64,000 bases of DNA from Isoptericola cucumis (GTDB lineage Bacteria > Actinomycetota > Actinomycetes > Actinomycetales > Cellulomonadaceae): the NCBI RefSeq assembly GCF_014635665.1, contig NZ_BMDG01000011.1:62001-126000 (forward strand). Direction: 5' to 3'. A model generated the notes under the pieces. That model did no database searches. It was not told the DNA's origin and saw only the letters and a list, made by a program, of their open reading frames with translations. This document shows positions 1 through 8,467 of this stretch, in pieces. Positions within the stretch are counted from its first letter, which is position 1, and each line of letters begins with the position of its first letter. A program made the position numbers and the translations under genes.

Positions 1-152
1 TCGGGGCGGTCCGCCACCGCGGTCGCCGACGTCTTACCGCTCCCGGACTTCTCCGACGCCGGGAAGAACACGTCGACAGGGCGGTCAGTCTCCGGACCAG
101 AGGGGATCAACGCACCCAGCCCGCGGCCGAGACCGCGCTTCTTCTGACTCAT
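1..152 (-). CDS. parB: ParB chromosome-partitioning protein, N-terminal fragment
   Basis: Only the first 50 codons are inside the window; the rest runs off the left edge. The fragment begins MSQKKRGLGRGLGALIP, the basic glycine-rich opening typical of chromosomal ParB, which contacts ParA and stimulates its ATPase. It is followed by a polar, low-complexity linker. Known role: ParB binds parS sites near the origin, spreads as a CTP-dependent clamp and loads SMC. The gene lies directly downstream of parA on the same strand, about 100 bases apart, the usual parAB order. The CTPase and DNA-binding domains cannot be checked here. Confidence 0.9.
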   Translation of the reverse strand, partial: MSQKKRGLGRGLGALIPSGPETDRPVDVFFPASEKSGSGKTSATAVADRP

Positions 153-252
153 GCTCGTGCCTCCTGCACCGTGGGGTGCTGCGACCCCGTCGTCGTCTGT
201 CCAAGCTTCCGGGCATGCGAGCGGCGATGCCGGTCCCCGCCGCTGGAGCGCA

Positions 253-1320
253 TCACTGCAGGTGAGCGCGCTTTGGTGCGCGCTCCGCCAGCTCTCGAGC
301 CGCTTCCAGGTACGCCAGTGCACCCGTCGAGCTCGGATCGTAGGTCATGACGGTCTGCGCATGGCTCGGAGCCTCCGAGATCCGCACGGACCGTGGGACC
401 GTCGTTCGGAGGGTCTGTTCCGGGAAGTGCTCACGCACCTCCGCCGCAACTTGCTGAGCGAGGTTGGTCCTGCCGTCGTACATCGTGAGGAGGATCGTCG
501 ACACGCGCAGCTCAGGGTTGAGATGTGCCTTGATGAGCTCGATCGTCTTCAGCAGCTGGCTCAGCCCTTCCAGCGCGTAGTACTCGCACTGGATCGGAAT
601 CAGCACCTCGCGGCCGACCACGAAGGCGTTGAGGGTCAGCAGTCCGAGACTCGGGGGGCAGTCCACGAGGACGTAGTCGATCTGCGGCTCACCCTGCGCG
701 ACGCGCTTCTCCAGGTACGAGTCCAGCGCCCGGCGAAGCCTCGTTTCACGTGAAACCAGCGAGACCAGCTCGACCTCGGCGCCAGACAGGTCGATGGTGG
801 CCGGCACTCCGTAGAGTCCGGGAACCTCAGGGCACTCCTGGATCGTGTTCTCCAGCGGCTCGCCCTCGATCAGCACTTCATAGATCGATGGAGTCCCCGC
901 GCGGTGCTCGATCCCCAGCGCGGTCGAGGCGTTCCCCTGTGGGTCGTTGTCGATGACGAGGACGTTCAGCCCTGACTGGGCGAGGCCGGCGGCGAGGTTC
1001 ACCGTGGTGGTCGTCTTGCCGACGCCACCCTTCTGGTTCGCCACCGTGATGACGCGAGTCTGATCAGGCTTGGGGAACTGGCGACCCTGGAGGTCGATGC
1101 GTCGGCGCGCGTCGATCGCCAGCTGTGCCGCCAACGGCGTCGAGTCGTCCGCGACCGGAACGGACGCCACGAGGGCTGCGCGGTGGGCGTCGATACCCGG
1201 GGGCAGCCCGCCGTCGGCCCACTCGAGGTGCGGCCGTGTTTCACGTGAAACAGCACGATCTGCCGACGGGAACTCGCCGCCCCGAGGGGCGTCGTCGACG
1301 TGTTCCGTGCTGGTGCTCAC
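253..1320 (-). CDS. parA: ParA chromosome-partitioning ATPase
   Basis: The predicted 355-residue protein is a deviant Walker ATPase that moves ParB-parS complexes over the nucleoid. The P-loop KGGVGKTTT sits at residues 97-105, and the conserved LVIDNDPQG and VLVDCPPSLGLLT motifs follow. The start is GTG, preceded by a good GGAGG ribosome-binding site. This leaves a polar N-terminal extension of about 85 residues before the conserved domain, longer than minimal ParA proteins; a later start is possible. Two parS sites lie inside the coding sequence. rsmG is upstream and parB downstream on the same strand, as in most Actinomycetota. Confidence 0.95.
   Translation of the reverse strand: MSTSTEHVDDAPRGGEFPSADRAVSRETRPHLEWADGGLPPGIDAHRAALVASVPVADDSTPLAAQLAIDARRRIDLQGRQFPKPDQTRVITVANQKGGVGKTTTTVNLAAGLAQSGLNVLVIDNDPQGNASTALGIEHRAGTPSIYEVLIEGEPLENTIQECPEVPGLYGVPATIDLSGAEVELVSLVSRETRLRRALDSYLEKRVAQGEPQIDYVLVDCPPSLGLLTLNAFVVGREVLIPIQCEYYALEGLSQLLKTIELIKAHLNPELRVSTILLTMYDGRTNLAQQVAAEVREHFPEQTLRTTVPRSVRISEAPSHAQTVMTYDPSSTGALAYLEAARELAERAPKRAHLQ
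742..757. promoter_or_regulatory. parS site 1 (inside parA)
   Basis: It contains the 14-base palindrome GTTTCACGTGAAAC at 743-756, the core of the near-universal ParB-binding parS site; the two outer bases of the 16-mer deviate. It is within the parA coding sequence and is read there as VSRET. Confidence 0.9.
1237..1252. promoter_or_regulatory. parS site 2 (inside parA)
   Basis: TGTTTCACGTGAAACA is an exact 16-base parS consensus. It lies near the 5' end of parA, again read as VSRET at about residues 24-28. ParB is expected to nucleate here. Confidence 0.95.
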
Positions 1321-1611
1321 GTGCCACTCCTCCGGTTCGTCACCTACTGCCGCCAGGATCCGGCGTCTCGAAGAGACGAGTCGCCTCCAGGCTCCGCGCT
1401 CACTCTACGGTGTGGCACCGACCCGGTCTGCCCGAAACTCCGTCCTGTCGGCAACCCGCCCGATCCGGGATCAGGCAGGCGTCCGAGTCGGCCGACCGAA
1501 GTGGACCTCAACGGGCCCGACGCCCTTGTCCGGCTCGCACCGCTGCAGGTCACGCCCGGCGCGCGGCGGAAACCGTCCACTCCTGGCCGTCCCTGGGAAA
1601 GCGGGCCAGGG

Positions 1612-2274
1612 TCAGCCCCGGCGAACCCGCAGGATGGTGGTGGGCTCGACCCCGTCGACCGTCACCCCGTCGAGCAGCTCTGGCTCCGAACACCGGAAGG
1701 AGCGCAGGACCTTGCGGGCCGGCTCGATCTCCTGGGCGACATTTCGTCCCTTGAGCACCACCATCTCGCCGCCGGGCCGCGCGAGGGGAAGGCTCATCCG
1801 GGCCAGCTTCGACAGCGCTGCGACTGCTCTCGACGTGACGACGTCCACCTCGAACGCGCCGTGGAACTCTTCCGCCCGGCCACGCTTGACCTGGACGTTG
1901 TCCAGCCCGAGGTCGCCGCTGACCTCGGTGAGCCACGCGGTGCGGCGCTCCATCGGCTCGATGAGATAGACCTCGGCCTCGGGACGCATGGCGGCGATGA
2001 CGATGCCCGGCAGGCCCGCGCCCGAGCCGACGTCGGCAATGCTGGTTGCCGCTGACAGGTACGGGAGGACCGCCGCGGAGTTCAGGAGGTGGCGCTCCCA
2101 CAGGCGGGGCACCTCCCGCGGGCCGATGAGCCCACGCAGCTCACCCTCAGCCTGCAGCCGATCCGCGAAGCCCGCGACGACGTCGTATCGGTCGCCGAAC
2201 AGGGCGCGCACCTGATCGCTCGCTCCCAGCTCGACGTCCGCCTGCCGGTCGGGCTCCTGCTCCTGCTCCGCCAT
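1612..2274 (-). CDS. rsmG: 16S rRNA (guanine-N7)-methyltransferase RsmG
   Basis: The predicted 220-residue protein methylates N7 of G527 in 16S rRNA using S-adenosylmethionine; loss of this activity in other bacteria gives low-level streptomycin resistance. The SAM-binding motif IADVGSGAGLPG is followed by an acidic strand (YLIEPMERR), both characteristic of the GidB family. The start chosen is ATG at 2274, preceded by GAGGAG at correct spacing; a GTG one codon upstream is equally placed. An upstream extension would run into parS site 3 and lacks family similarity. It sits between jag and parA in the standard origin-proximal order. Confidence 0.93.
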   Translation of the reverse strand: MAEQEQEPDRQADVELGASDQVRALFGDRYDVVAGFADRLQAEGELRGLIGPREVPRLWERHLLNSAAVLPYLSAATSIADVGSGAGLPGIVIAAMRPEAEVYLIEPMERRTAWLTEVSGDLGLDNVQVKRGRAEEFHGAFEVDVVTSRAVAALSKLARMSLPLARPGGEMVVLKGRNVAQEIEPARKVLRSFRCSEPELLDGVTVDGVEPTTILRVRRG

Positions 2275-2376
2275 CACTACTCTCCTCCTCGGGCCGCCGT
2301 CGCCGTCACGCCGGCGGCCGCTCGTCCTGCCGGGGCCCCCACGACACGGAGGACGCCCCGGCCTGTCCAGCACGAA

Positions 2377-2406
2377 GGCCCGTCGTTTCACGTGAAACGA
2401 CGGGCC
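2377..2406. promoter_or_regulatory. parS site 3 within a 30-base perfect palindrome
   Basis: The core GTTTCACGTGAAAC is at 2385-2398. The symmetry continues outward for eight more bases on each side (GGCCCGTC / GACGGGCC), giving a perfect 30-base palindrome between the 3' end of jag and the start of rsmG. It may serve as a ParB site and also fold as a hairpin in the jag-rsmG transcript; the second role is inference. Confidence 0.92.
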
Positions 2407-2418
2407 CTCGAGGACACG

Positions 2419-2946
2419 TCACTCAGAAGCCGTTGCCGGCTGGACCACGACGTAACGCTCCGGCTCCACGCCGCGCGAGTCGCTCACGAGACCGGCGTCC
2501 GCGACGACGTCGTGCACGACCTTGCGCTCGAACGCGTTCAGGGGGTCGAGCTCGAGCTCCTCCCCCGTCTCGCGGACCTGTGCCACCGCACGCTCTGCCA
2601 GCTCCGTGAGCTCGAGACGCCGAGCGGCCCGGAAGCCCGCCACGTCGAGCATGAGCCGGCTCCGCTCCCCCGTCCGCGTCTGGACTGCCAGGCGGGTCAG
2701 CTCCTGGAGCGCCTCCAGGACCTCGCCGTCACGACCGACCAGCGCCGCGAGCGAGTCCTGCGGCTCGGCGACCACCTCGACCGCGGCGCGGTCGTGGCGG
2801 ATGTCGAGGTCGATGTCCCCGTCGAGGTCGGCGATATCGAGAAGCTCTTCGAGGTAGTCGGCCGCGACCTCCCCCTCCTCCTCGAGGCGGCGGGTGCGGT
2901 CCGGATCCTGTTCCACAGGCGTCTGCGTGCTCATGTCCGTCGTCAT
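2419..2946 (-). CDS. jag: Jag/KhpB-like RNA-binding protein (KH and R3H domains)
   Basis: The predicted 175-residue protein is of the SpoIIIJ-associated Jag type, an RNA-binding protein linked to envelope growth control. The N-terminal 45 residues are acidic and disordered. A KH-like domain follows (about 60-120, including LVGRDGEVLEALQELTRLA), then an R3H domain at the C-terminus (LNAFERKVVHDVV, then GVEPERYVVVQ). The start is ATG at 2946; an internal ATG at 2934 is an alternative. It lies 14 bases downstream of yidC, consistent with one transcript and with the conserved yidC-jag pairing. Confidence 0.9.
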   Translation of the reverse strand: MTTDMSTQTPVEQDPDRTRRLEEEGEVAADYLEELLDIADLDGDIDLDIRHDRAAVEVVAEPQDSLAALVGRDGEVLEALQELTRLAVQTRTGERSRLMLDVAGFRAARRLELTELAERAVAQVRETGEELELDPLNAFERKVVHDVVADAGLVSDSRGVEPERYVVVQPATASE

Positions 2947-2960
2947 GGTCCTCTCGGTGC

Positions 2961-3896
2961 TCAGCGTCGCTTCTGCCGGTTCTTGCGCTTGGGCTGCTGC
3001 CGCTGGCCCTGCGGCTTCTCGGGCTCGGGCGCGGGCTCTGCCTCGATGGCACCCTTCGCCGCGGCCTTGCGCGCCTGCTTCTCCTTGAGCAGCCGCTCGG
3101 CCTCGGAGCCGGGCGCCGGCATCTTCTTGATCGTGTAGAACTGCTGCCCCATGGACCACAGGTTCGAGATGACCCAGTAGATCAGCACACCGACCGGGAA
3201 GTTCACACCCGAGATCAGGAAGATCACCGGGAGGATGTACAGCATCATCTTCTGAGTGCTGGCCATCGGCCCCTCGAGGGCGGCCTTCGGCATGTTCTTC
3301 ATCGTCAGCTGGCGCTGCGTGAAGAACATCGTGGCGCTCATGATGATGATCAGCGCGATCACGACGACCCGCGCCGTCATGTCGTCGGTGGTACGGAACA
3401 CGTCCGAGAGCTGCGCACCGAAGAGCGTCGAGGTCTCGATGTCACCGGCGATGCGCTGGTCGATCGGCCCGATGGCGTCGCGCGAGCCCTCCGCGATCGG
3501 CTGCAGGTTGTTGAGCACCCGGAACAGGGCGAAGAAGATCGGCGACTGGAGCAGGATCGGCAGGCACGACGCCATCGGGTTGGTGCCGTGCTTGCGGTAG
3601 AGCTCCATCGTCTCGCGGCCCATGGCCTCGCGGGACGCGGGATCCGTCTTGCCCTTGTACTTCTTCTGGACGGCCTGCAGCTCGGGCTGCATCATCTGCA
3701 TGCCGCGCGAGGCCTTGATCTGCTTGAAGAACAGCGGGATCAGCGCGATACGGATCACGACGGTGAGCGCCACGATCGACAGCACCCACGCGAGGCCGGC
3801 CCCGTCCTGCATGCCGAGGGTGGTGAGGACGGCGTGCGACCCGTACATGATCCAGGCCACGACCCACTCGATGGGGTAGAGGATGGTGTCGAGCAT
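2961..3896 (-). CDS. yidC: Membrane protein insertase YidC
   Basis: The predicted 311-residue insertase places membrane proteins in the bilayer alone or with SecYEG. About five transmembrane segments are visible, with the functionally important arginine (R49) in the second conserved helix (VVIRIALIPLFF). A cytoplasmic hairpin with KQIKASRGMQ and a lysine/arginine-rich C-terminal tail are also typical of the short Oxa1-like Gram-positive form. ATG at 3896 follows an AAGGAG site. No lipoprotein cysteine is present at the N-terminus, unlike Bacillus SpoIIIJ but as expected in Actinomycetota. Confidence 0.96.
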   Translation of the reverse strand: MLDTILYPIEWVVAWIMYGSHAVLTTLGMQDGAGLAWVLSIVALTVVIRIALIPLFFKQIKASRGMQMMQPELQAVQKKYKGKTDPASREAMGRETMELYRKHGTNPMASCLPILLQSPIFFALFRVLNNLQPIAEGSRDAIGPIDQRIAGDIETSTLFGAQLSDVFRTTDDMTARVVVIALIIIMSATMFFTQRQLTMKNMPKAALEGPMASTQKMMLYILPVIFLISGVNFPVGVLIYWVISNLWSMGQQFYTIKKMPAPGSEAERLLKEKQARKAAAKGAIEAEPAPEPEKPQGQRQQPKRKNRQKRR

Positions 3897-3953
3897 CCCG
3901 ATATGTCTCCTTGGTCGGAAAAGCTGATTTCCCGGCGGCGCGATCCGGGGAGG

Positions 3954-4271
3954 TCAGTGGCGAGGGGCGCCGCGGTGCTCGTGATCCGGCACGTCGTCGT
4001 GCGTGTGCTTCGGACGAGCAGGCGGCACATCGTCCACGCCACCAAGGCTCCAGGGGTTGCATCGCAGGATGCGCCACAGCGCGAGGCCGGTCCCCCGCAG
4101 CGTCCCGTGCGTACGGATCGCGATGATCGCGTACTGCGAGCAGGACGGGTAGTACTTGCAGGTGGGCCCGGTCAGCGGGGAGACGACTGCCTGATAGACA
4201 CGAAGGATCCCGATCAGGACCGTGGTGGGGAGGTTGCGCAGTGCGTCGCGCCCCAGTGCCGGTGCGCTCAT
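3954..4271 (-). CDS. yidD: Membrane protein insertion efficiency factor YidD
   Basis: The predicted 105-residue protein carries the YidD signature: an N-terminal amphipathic helix (LRVYQAVVSPLTG), then PTCKYYPSCSQYA with conserved cysteines, and RILRCNPW near the end of the domain. It sits on the inner face of the membrane and assists YidC. Its ATG overlaps the rnpA stop by four bases, so the two are translationally coupled. The last 25 residues are a His-rich polar tail with no recognised function. Confidence 0.93.
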   Translation of the reverse strand: MSAPALGRDALRNLPTTVLIGILRVYQAVVSPLTGPTCKYYPSCSQYAIIAIRTHGTLRGTGLALWRILRCNPWSLGGVDDVPPARPKHTHDDVPDHEHRGAPRH

Positions 4272-4636
4272 CGGCCGTGACCCGCGGGGGCGGTCAGGCG
4301 CCGGACCGCGCGCTCGACACAGCGGTCCAGGTCGCGATCAAGATCCGCGTACGTGGCTCCGGCGGACGGCGGGAGGGCGCGGACGACGACACGCGCCCCG
4401 GGAGGAAGCGCACCGAGGTGGCGCTGCGCGGAATGCCGCAGCCGGCGCTTCACCTTGTTCCGATGCACTGCGTTCCCCACGGCTTTGGATACGACAAGAC
4501 CGACCTGTGGTGGACCATCCTCCTCCGGATCGAGGAAGAGGTGGACCACCACGGTCGATCGTCCTGCACGCGTGCCGCGGCGCACCGCCCGTTCGAAGTC
4601 GACGGAACGGCGCAGTCGGTGCGCCGCAGGCAGCAC
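4268..4636 (-). CDS. rnpA: Ribonuclease P protein component
   Basis: The predicted 122-residue basic protein subunit of RNase P matures the 5' ends of tRNAs. It begins [21 protein letters not shown], and the family motif in the RNR region reads [17 protein letters not shown]. The start is GTG, three bases after the rpmH stop, the classical rpmH-rnpA coupling. The C-terminal region is shorter and arginine-rich. It is followed by overlapping yidD. Confidence 0.95.
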   Translation of the reverse strand: MLPAAHRLRRSVDFERAVRRGTRAGRSTVVVHLFLDPEEDGPPQVGLVVSKAVGNAVHRNKVKRRLRHSAQRHLGALPPGARVVVRALPPSAGATYADLDRDLDRCVERAVRRLTAPAGHGR

Positions 4637-4639
4637 GCG

Positions 4640-4777
4640 TCAGGCAGAGAGCTCGACGCGACCCTTGCGACGGCGGTTCGCCAGGATGGCGCGGCCGGCG
4701 CGGGTGCGCATGCGCAGCCGGAAGCCGTGGGTCTTGGCACGACGGCGGGTGTTCGGCTGGAAGGTCCGCTTGCTCAC
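4640..4777 (-). CDS. rpmH: 50S ribosomal protein L34
   Basis: The predicted 45-residue protein begins [19 protein letters not shown] and ends in [11 protein letters not shown]. It is extremely basic and matches L34 along its whole length. The start is GTG, as is common for this gene in Actinomycetota. It is the first gene of the rpmH-rnpA-yidD-yidC-jag transcript, which diverges from dnaA. Confidence 0.97.
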   Translation of the reverse strand: MSKRTFQPNTRRRAKTHGFRLRMRTRAGRAILANRRRKGRVELSA

Positions 4778-4938
4778 GAGGTACTCCAAGGAAAACGTCG
4801 GGGAGGCACACCGTCAGTTCCTCGACGATGCAGGGCTACAGGTCGGTGTGCGCCAGGGCGACGCAGGATGCCGACTGACCGGCCCGAGGACCGGCAGCCC
4901 GCATAAGGGCGCGCGAAAGGACCTGGACAGGCTGTCTG

Positions 4939-4968
4939 ACGTTACGCCGCCGGGCCCCGTCAGGTCAA
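4939..4968 (-). promoter_or_regulatory. Candidate rpmH promoter
   Basis: On the minus strand, TTGACC (4968-4963) and TAACGT (4944-4939) are separated by 18 bases, a close match to the housekeeping sigma-70-type promoter, about 160 bases upstream of the rpmH start. The rpmH-dnaA intergenic region (4778-5189) also carries the DnaA boxes listed next and a weak TACGAT box at 5003 that could serve dnaA. Confidence 0.65.
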
Positions 4969-5075
4969 ACCCGGGCCCCGGGCCTGCCCGCCGCCGGTTG
5001 GCTACGATGACGAGGACCTCACGCACCTCGGCGCGACGTCGCGCTCACTGCCCGGTACGGTCGTCCCCCACAGGG

Positions 5076-5117
5076 TTATCCACACCTTCCACAGCATGTG
5101 GACAACTGTGTGGACGG
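5076..5117. promoter_or_regulatory. DnaA-box cluster upstream of dnaA
   Basis: A perfect DnaA box TTATCCACA lies at 5076-5084, a perfect reverse box TGTGGACAA at 5097-5105 and a near match TGTGGACGG at 5109-5117. They are 70-110 bases upstream of the dnaA start, where DnaA autoregulation is known in other bacteria. Autorepression here is inferred. Confidence 0.8.
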
Positions 5118-5189
5118 ACGCCGATCGTGGCAGACTCGCGGCTTCATCGCCACCCGAACGACCATCCCTATCGACAAGGACGACAGCCC

Positions 5190-6608
5190 GTGGCCCAGCC
5201 GGACGAGAACATCACCGACGTCTGGGCGCACACCCTCGCCACGCTCGAGGCCAGGCCGGACATGACGGCCCGCCAGCTCGCGTTCATCAAGCTCGCGAAG
5301 CCGATGGCGATCCTCGACGACACCGTCTTCATCGCCGTCCCGCACGAGCAGACCCGCACGTACCTGGAGACGAGCGTGCGCGACCAGCTCGTCTCGGCGA
5401 TGGCGTCGACCCTCGGCCGCGAGATCCGCTTCGGCATCACCGTCGACCCGGAGCTGAGCAGCGACAACCTCACGGGACCGTCGCAGGACTACACGGCTCC
5501 GCCGGTCGACCAGGACGTCCCGGACGAGCACGACGCGCCCGTGCTCCCCCCGAAGCCGAAGCCGTCGGCCGAGCCGACGCGGCTGAACCCGAAGTACATC
5601 TTCGAGACCTTCGTCATCGGGTCGTCGAACCGCTTCGCGCACGCGGCTGCGGTCGCCGTCGCGGAGGCTCCGGCCAAGGCCTACAACCCGCTGTTCATCT
5701 ACGGCGACTCGGGCCTCGGGAAGACCCACCTCCTGCACGCCATCGGGCACTACGCGCACAACCTGTATCCCCACGTGCGGGTGCGGTACGTGAACTCCGA
5801 GGAGTTCACCAACGACTTCATCAACAGCATCGGCGAGGGGCGCGCCGGCGCGTTCCAGCGGCGGTACCGCGACGTCGACGTGCTCCTCATCGACGACATC
5901 CAGTTCCTGCAGGGCAAGGAACAGACGATGGAGGAGTTCTTCCACACGTTCAACGCCCTGCACAACGCCAACAAGCAGGTCGTCATCACCTCCGACGTCC
6001 CGCCCAAGCAGCTCAACGGGTTCGAGGACCGCCTGCGGTCCCGGTTCGAGTGGGGCCTCATCACGGACGTCCAGCCGCCGGACCTCGAGACCCGCATCGC
6101 CATCCTGCGCAAGAAGGCGGCCAGCGAGCGGCTCGACGTCCCGGCGGACGTCCTCAGCTACATCGGCTCGCGCATCTCCACCAACATCCGCGAGCTCGAG
6201 GGCGCGCTGATCAGGGTCACGGCATTCGCGAACCTCAACCGGCAGCAGGTCGACCTCGCCCTCGCGGAGATCGTCCTCAAGGACCTGATCACCGACGACG
6301 ACACCGCGGAGATCACCCCGTCGATGGTCATCGCGCAGACGGCCGCCTACTTCGGGCTCACGATCGACGACCTGTGCGGGTCGTCCCGCTCGCGGGTGCT
6401 GGTCACGGCACGCCAGATCGCCATGTACCTGTGCCGGGAGCTCACCGACCTGTCGCTGCCCAAGATCGGCCAGCAGTTCGGCGGGCGCGACCACACGACC
6501 GTCATGCACGCGAACCGCAAGATCGCCGGCCAGATGGCCGAGCGGCGGTCCACGTACAACCAGGTGACCGAGCTCACCAGCCGGATCAAGCAGCAGCACC
6601 GCGGCTGA
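5190..6608 (+). CDS. dnaA: Chromosomal replication initiator DnaA
   Basis: The predicted 472-residue AAA+ initiator binds DnaA boxes and opens the origin. Domain I (about 1-85) is followed by a short proline-rich linker, then the ATPase domain with Walker [10 protein letters not shown] at residues 172-180 and Walker B LLIDDIQF at about 232. The C-terminal DNA-binding domain carries the signature [15 protein letters not shown]. The start is GTG ([12 protein letters not shown]), chosen because it opens domain I; the frame stays open far upstream but without family similarity. The linker is short compared with Streptomyces DnaA. Confidence 0.97.
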   Translation: MAQPDENITDVWAHTLATLEARPDMTARQLAFIKLAKPMAILDDTVFIAVPHEQTRTYLETSVRDQLVSAMASTLGREIRFGITVDPELSSDNLTGPSQDYTAPPVDQDVPDEHDAPVLPPKPKPSAEPTRLNPKYIFETFVIGSSNRFAHAAAVAVAEAPAKAYNPLFIYGDSGLGKTHLLHAIGHYAHNLYPHVRVRYVNSEEFTNDFINSIGEGRAGAFQRRYRDVDVLLIDDIQFLQGKEQTMEEFFHTFNALHNANKQVVITSDVPPKQLNGFEDRLRSRFEWGLITDVQPPDLETRIAILRKKAASERLDVPADVLSYIGSRISTNIRELEGALIRVTAFANLNRQQVDLALAEIVLKDLITDDDTAEITPSMVIAQTAAYFGLTIDDLCGSSRSRVLVTARQIAMYLCRELTDLSLPKIGQQFGGRDHTTVMHANRKIAGQMAERRSTYNQVTELTSRIKQQHRG

Positions 6609-7283
6609 CACGCCGACGTCCAGACCGGTCCGCTGGATCCCTCCGACGCCCCGCCGGGCCGCCATGTGCGTGCCCGACGGGGCGTTCGCGCGTTGTGGAC
6701 GGGGGCGATCCACAGTTCTGCCCACAACGACGCCGGGAAGTTCCCGGCGTCCGCGCGTCGTCGTCCCCAGCCCTGTGGACCGACATGGTGGACAAATCGC
6801 TACCTGCCGCCCTCAGCGAGATGCACACCTGTGGACAACCCTGTGGACGGGTGTGGACCGACCGCCGGAAATCGTGGACGACGATCCCCAGATCGGTGGA
6901 CGGCTGTGGGTACAGATCCCGTCGCCCACAGGTACGCCCGTTTCTCCACAGCCTCGCCCCCACCCGTCTCCACAGCAACGGCAGCGTTCTGACCTGCGCA
7001 AACACCGGTTTCCCCCAGATTCCACAACCCCGATGACGATGACGAACGATGTTCTAGAAGGAAATCCACCTCACCTTCATCAGGCCACGAGTGCCGGCCA
7101 CCCGCTTTTGCGTGCCCTCCTCCACGACCCGGCTCACGAGCCCGCACCGAGCACGTGCCGAGGACGGTCCCACTCGCGTAGGGTTTGGCTCGGACGACCG
7201 CCCTGTCTCCCTGGCGCCGGCACCACGCGGCCCGGACGACAGCCGCGGCATCGTCCGTACCGACCGACAACTCGAGGAGTGGG
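6609..7283. other. Replication origin oriC (dnaA-dnaN intergenic region)
   Basis: This 675-base gap holds a dense array of DnaA-box-like 9-mers. The best is TGTGGACAA at 6830-6838. Near matches include 6694-6702, 6774-6782, 6787-6795, 6842-6850, 6852-6860, 6942-6950, 6966-6974 and 7018-7026, most with a GTGGAC or TCCACA core. The cluster spans about 6690-7030; the following stretch to about 7090 is less GC-rich and is a possible unwinding region. Location between dnaA and dnaN is the actinobacterial norm. The last 150 bases presumably hold the dnaN promoter, which I cannot place with confidence. Confidence 0.9.
6729..6751. repeat. 23-base palindrome inside oriC
   Basis: Arms of 11 bases (GACGCCGGGAA and its exact complement) flank a single G. 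It lies 120 bases after the dnaA stop, among the first DnaA boxes. It could be the dnaA terminator, although no T-run follows, or a protein-binding site. Confidence 0.7.
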
Positions 7284-8417
7284 ATGAAGTTCCGGGTTGA
7301 GCGTGACGTCCTGGCGGAGGCCGTGACCTGGACGGCGCGCACGCTTCCCACGCGACCGCCGGCACCGGTGCTGGCGGGAGTCCGCATCGAGGTGGACACG
7401 GCGGGCACGATCGGGCTGTCCAGCTTCGACTACGAGGTGTCGGCACGGTCCGAGATCCCTGCCGAGGTCTCCGAGCCCGGCACGGTGCTGGTCTCGGGGC
7501 GGCTGCTCGCCGAGATCTCCCGTGCGCTGCCGCACAAGCCGGTGGACGTGACGCTCGAGGGCACCAAGGTCGTGCTGACCTGCGGCGCCTCGCGGTTCAC
7601 GCTGCTGACGATGCCCGTCGAGGACTACCCCGCCCTGCCGGCCATGCCGGAGCTCAGCGGCACCGTCTCGGGCGACGCCCTCACGCACGCCGTGGCGCAG
7701 GTCAGCGTCGCCGCCAGCCGCGACGACACGCTGCCGCTGCTCACCGGTGTACGCATGGAGATCGAGGGCGAGCGGATCACGCTCATCGCGACCGACCGGT
7801 ACCGTCTCGCGCTGCGCGAGCTCGTCTGGACGCCGGCGACCCCGGGCTACTCCGCGGTGGCGCTGGTCCGCGCGCGCACGCTGACCGACGTCGCCAAGTC
7901 GCTGGGCAGCGGCGGCGGCCTGGTCAACATCGGCCTGTCCACCGGCCAGGGGGTCGACCTCATCGGCTTCGAGGCCGGCGGCCGGCACACGACGTCGCAG
8001 CTCGTGGACGGCGACTACCCGCCCGTCCGCCGCCTGTTCCCGGACGCCACGCCCATCCACGCCGTCGTCGCCACCGGTCCGCTCATCGAGGCCGCCAAGC
8101 GCGTGTCCCTGGTCGCGGAGCGCAACACGCCCATCCGCCTGTCGTTCACCGACGGCCAGGTGGTGCTCGACGCCGGTCAGGGCGACGACGCACAGGCGTC
8201 GGAGGCCCTCGAGGCCGTGCTCGTCGGCGAGGACATCCAGGTCGCGTTCAACCCGCAGTTCCTGCTGGACGGGCTCGGCGCGCTCGGCACGGACTTCGTC
8301 CGCCTCTCCTTCACGCACCCGAACAAGCCCGTCGAGTTCACCGGCCAGGAGTCGCTGGACGGCGAGGACTCGTCGGACTACCGCTACCTGCTCGTGCCGA
8401 TCCGCTTCGCCGGCTGA
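7284..8417 (+). CDS. dnaN: DNA polymerase III beta subunit (sliding clamp)
   Basis: The predicted 377-residue protein forms the dimeric ring clamp that tethers the replicase and repair factors to DNA. It starts MKFRVERDVLAEAV after a GAGGAG site and ends with the C-terminal strand YRYLLVPIRFAG, close to the canonical clamp ending. Three repeated clamp domains fit the length. Promoter elements are expected in oriC upstream. gnd follows after 50 bases. Confidence 0.97.
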   Translation: MKFRVERDVLAEAVTWTARTLPTRPPAPVLAGVRIEVDTAGTIGLSSFDYEVSARSEIPAEVSEPGTVLVSGRLLAEISRALPHKPVDVTLEGTKVVLTCGASRFTLLTMPVEDYPALPAMPELSGTVSGDALTHAVAQVSVAASRDDTLPLLTGVRMEIEGERITLIATDRYRLALRELVWTPATPGYSAVALVRARTLTDVAKSLGSGGGLVNIGLSTGQGVDLIGFEAGGRHTTSQLVDGDYPPVRRLFPDATPIHAVVATGPLIEAAKRVSLVAERNTPIRLSFTDGQVVLDAGQGDDAQASEALEAVLVGEDIQVAFNPQFLLDGLGALGTDFVRLSFTHPNKPVEFTGQESLDGEDSSDYRYLLVPIRFAG

Positions 8418-8467
8418 CGCCCACCGCGCCGCCGTCCGTCGTCCACAGCCACCGCTCGGGAGGAACC

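Noticed and set aside
4353-5189. A long upstream extension of dnaA, in frame through rpmH and rnpA.
   Set aside because: It has no similarity to DnaA domain I, overlaps well-supported genes on the other strand and ignores the GTG at 5190.
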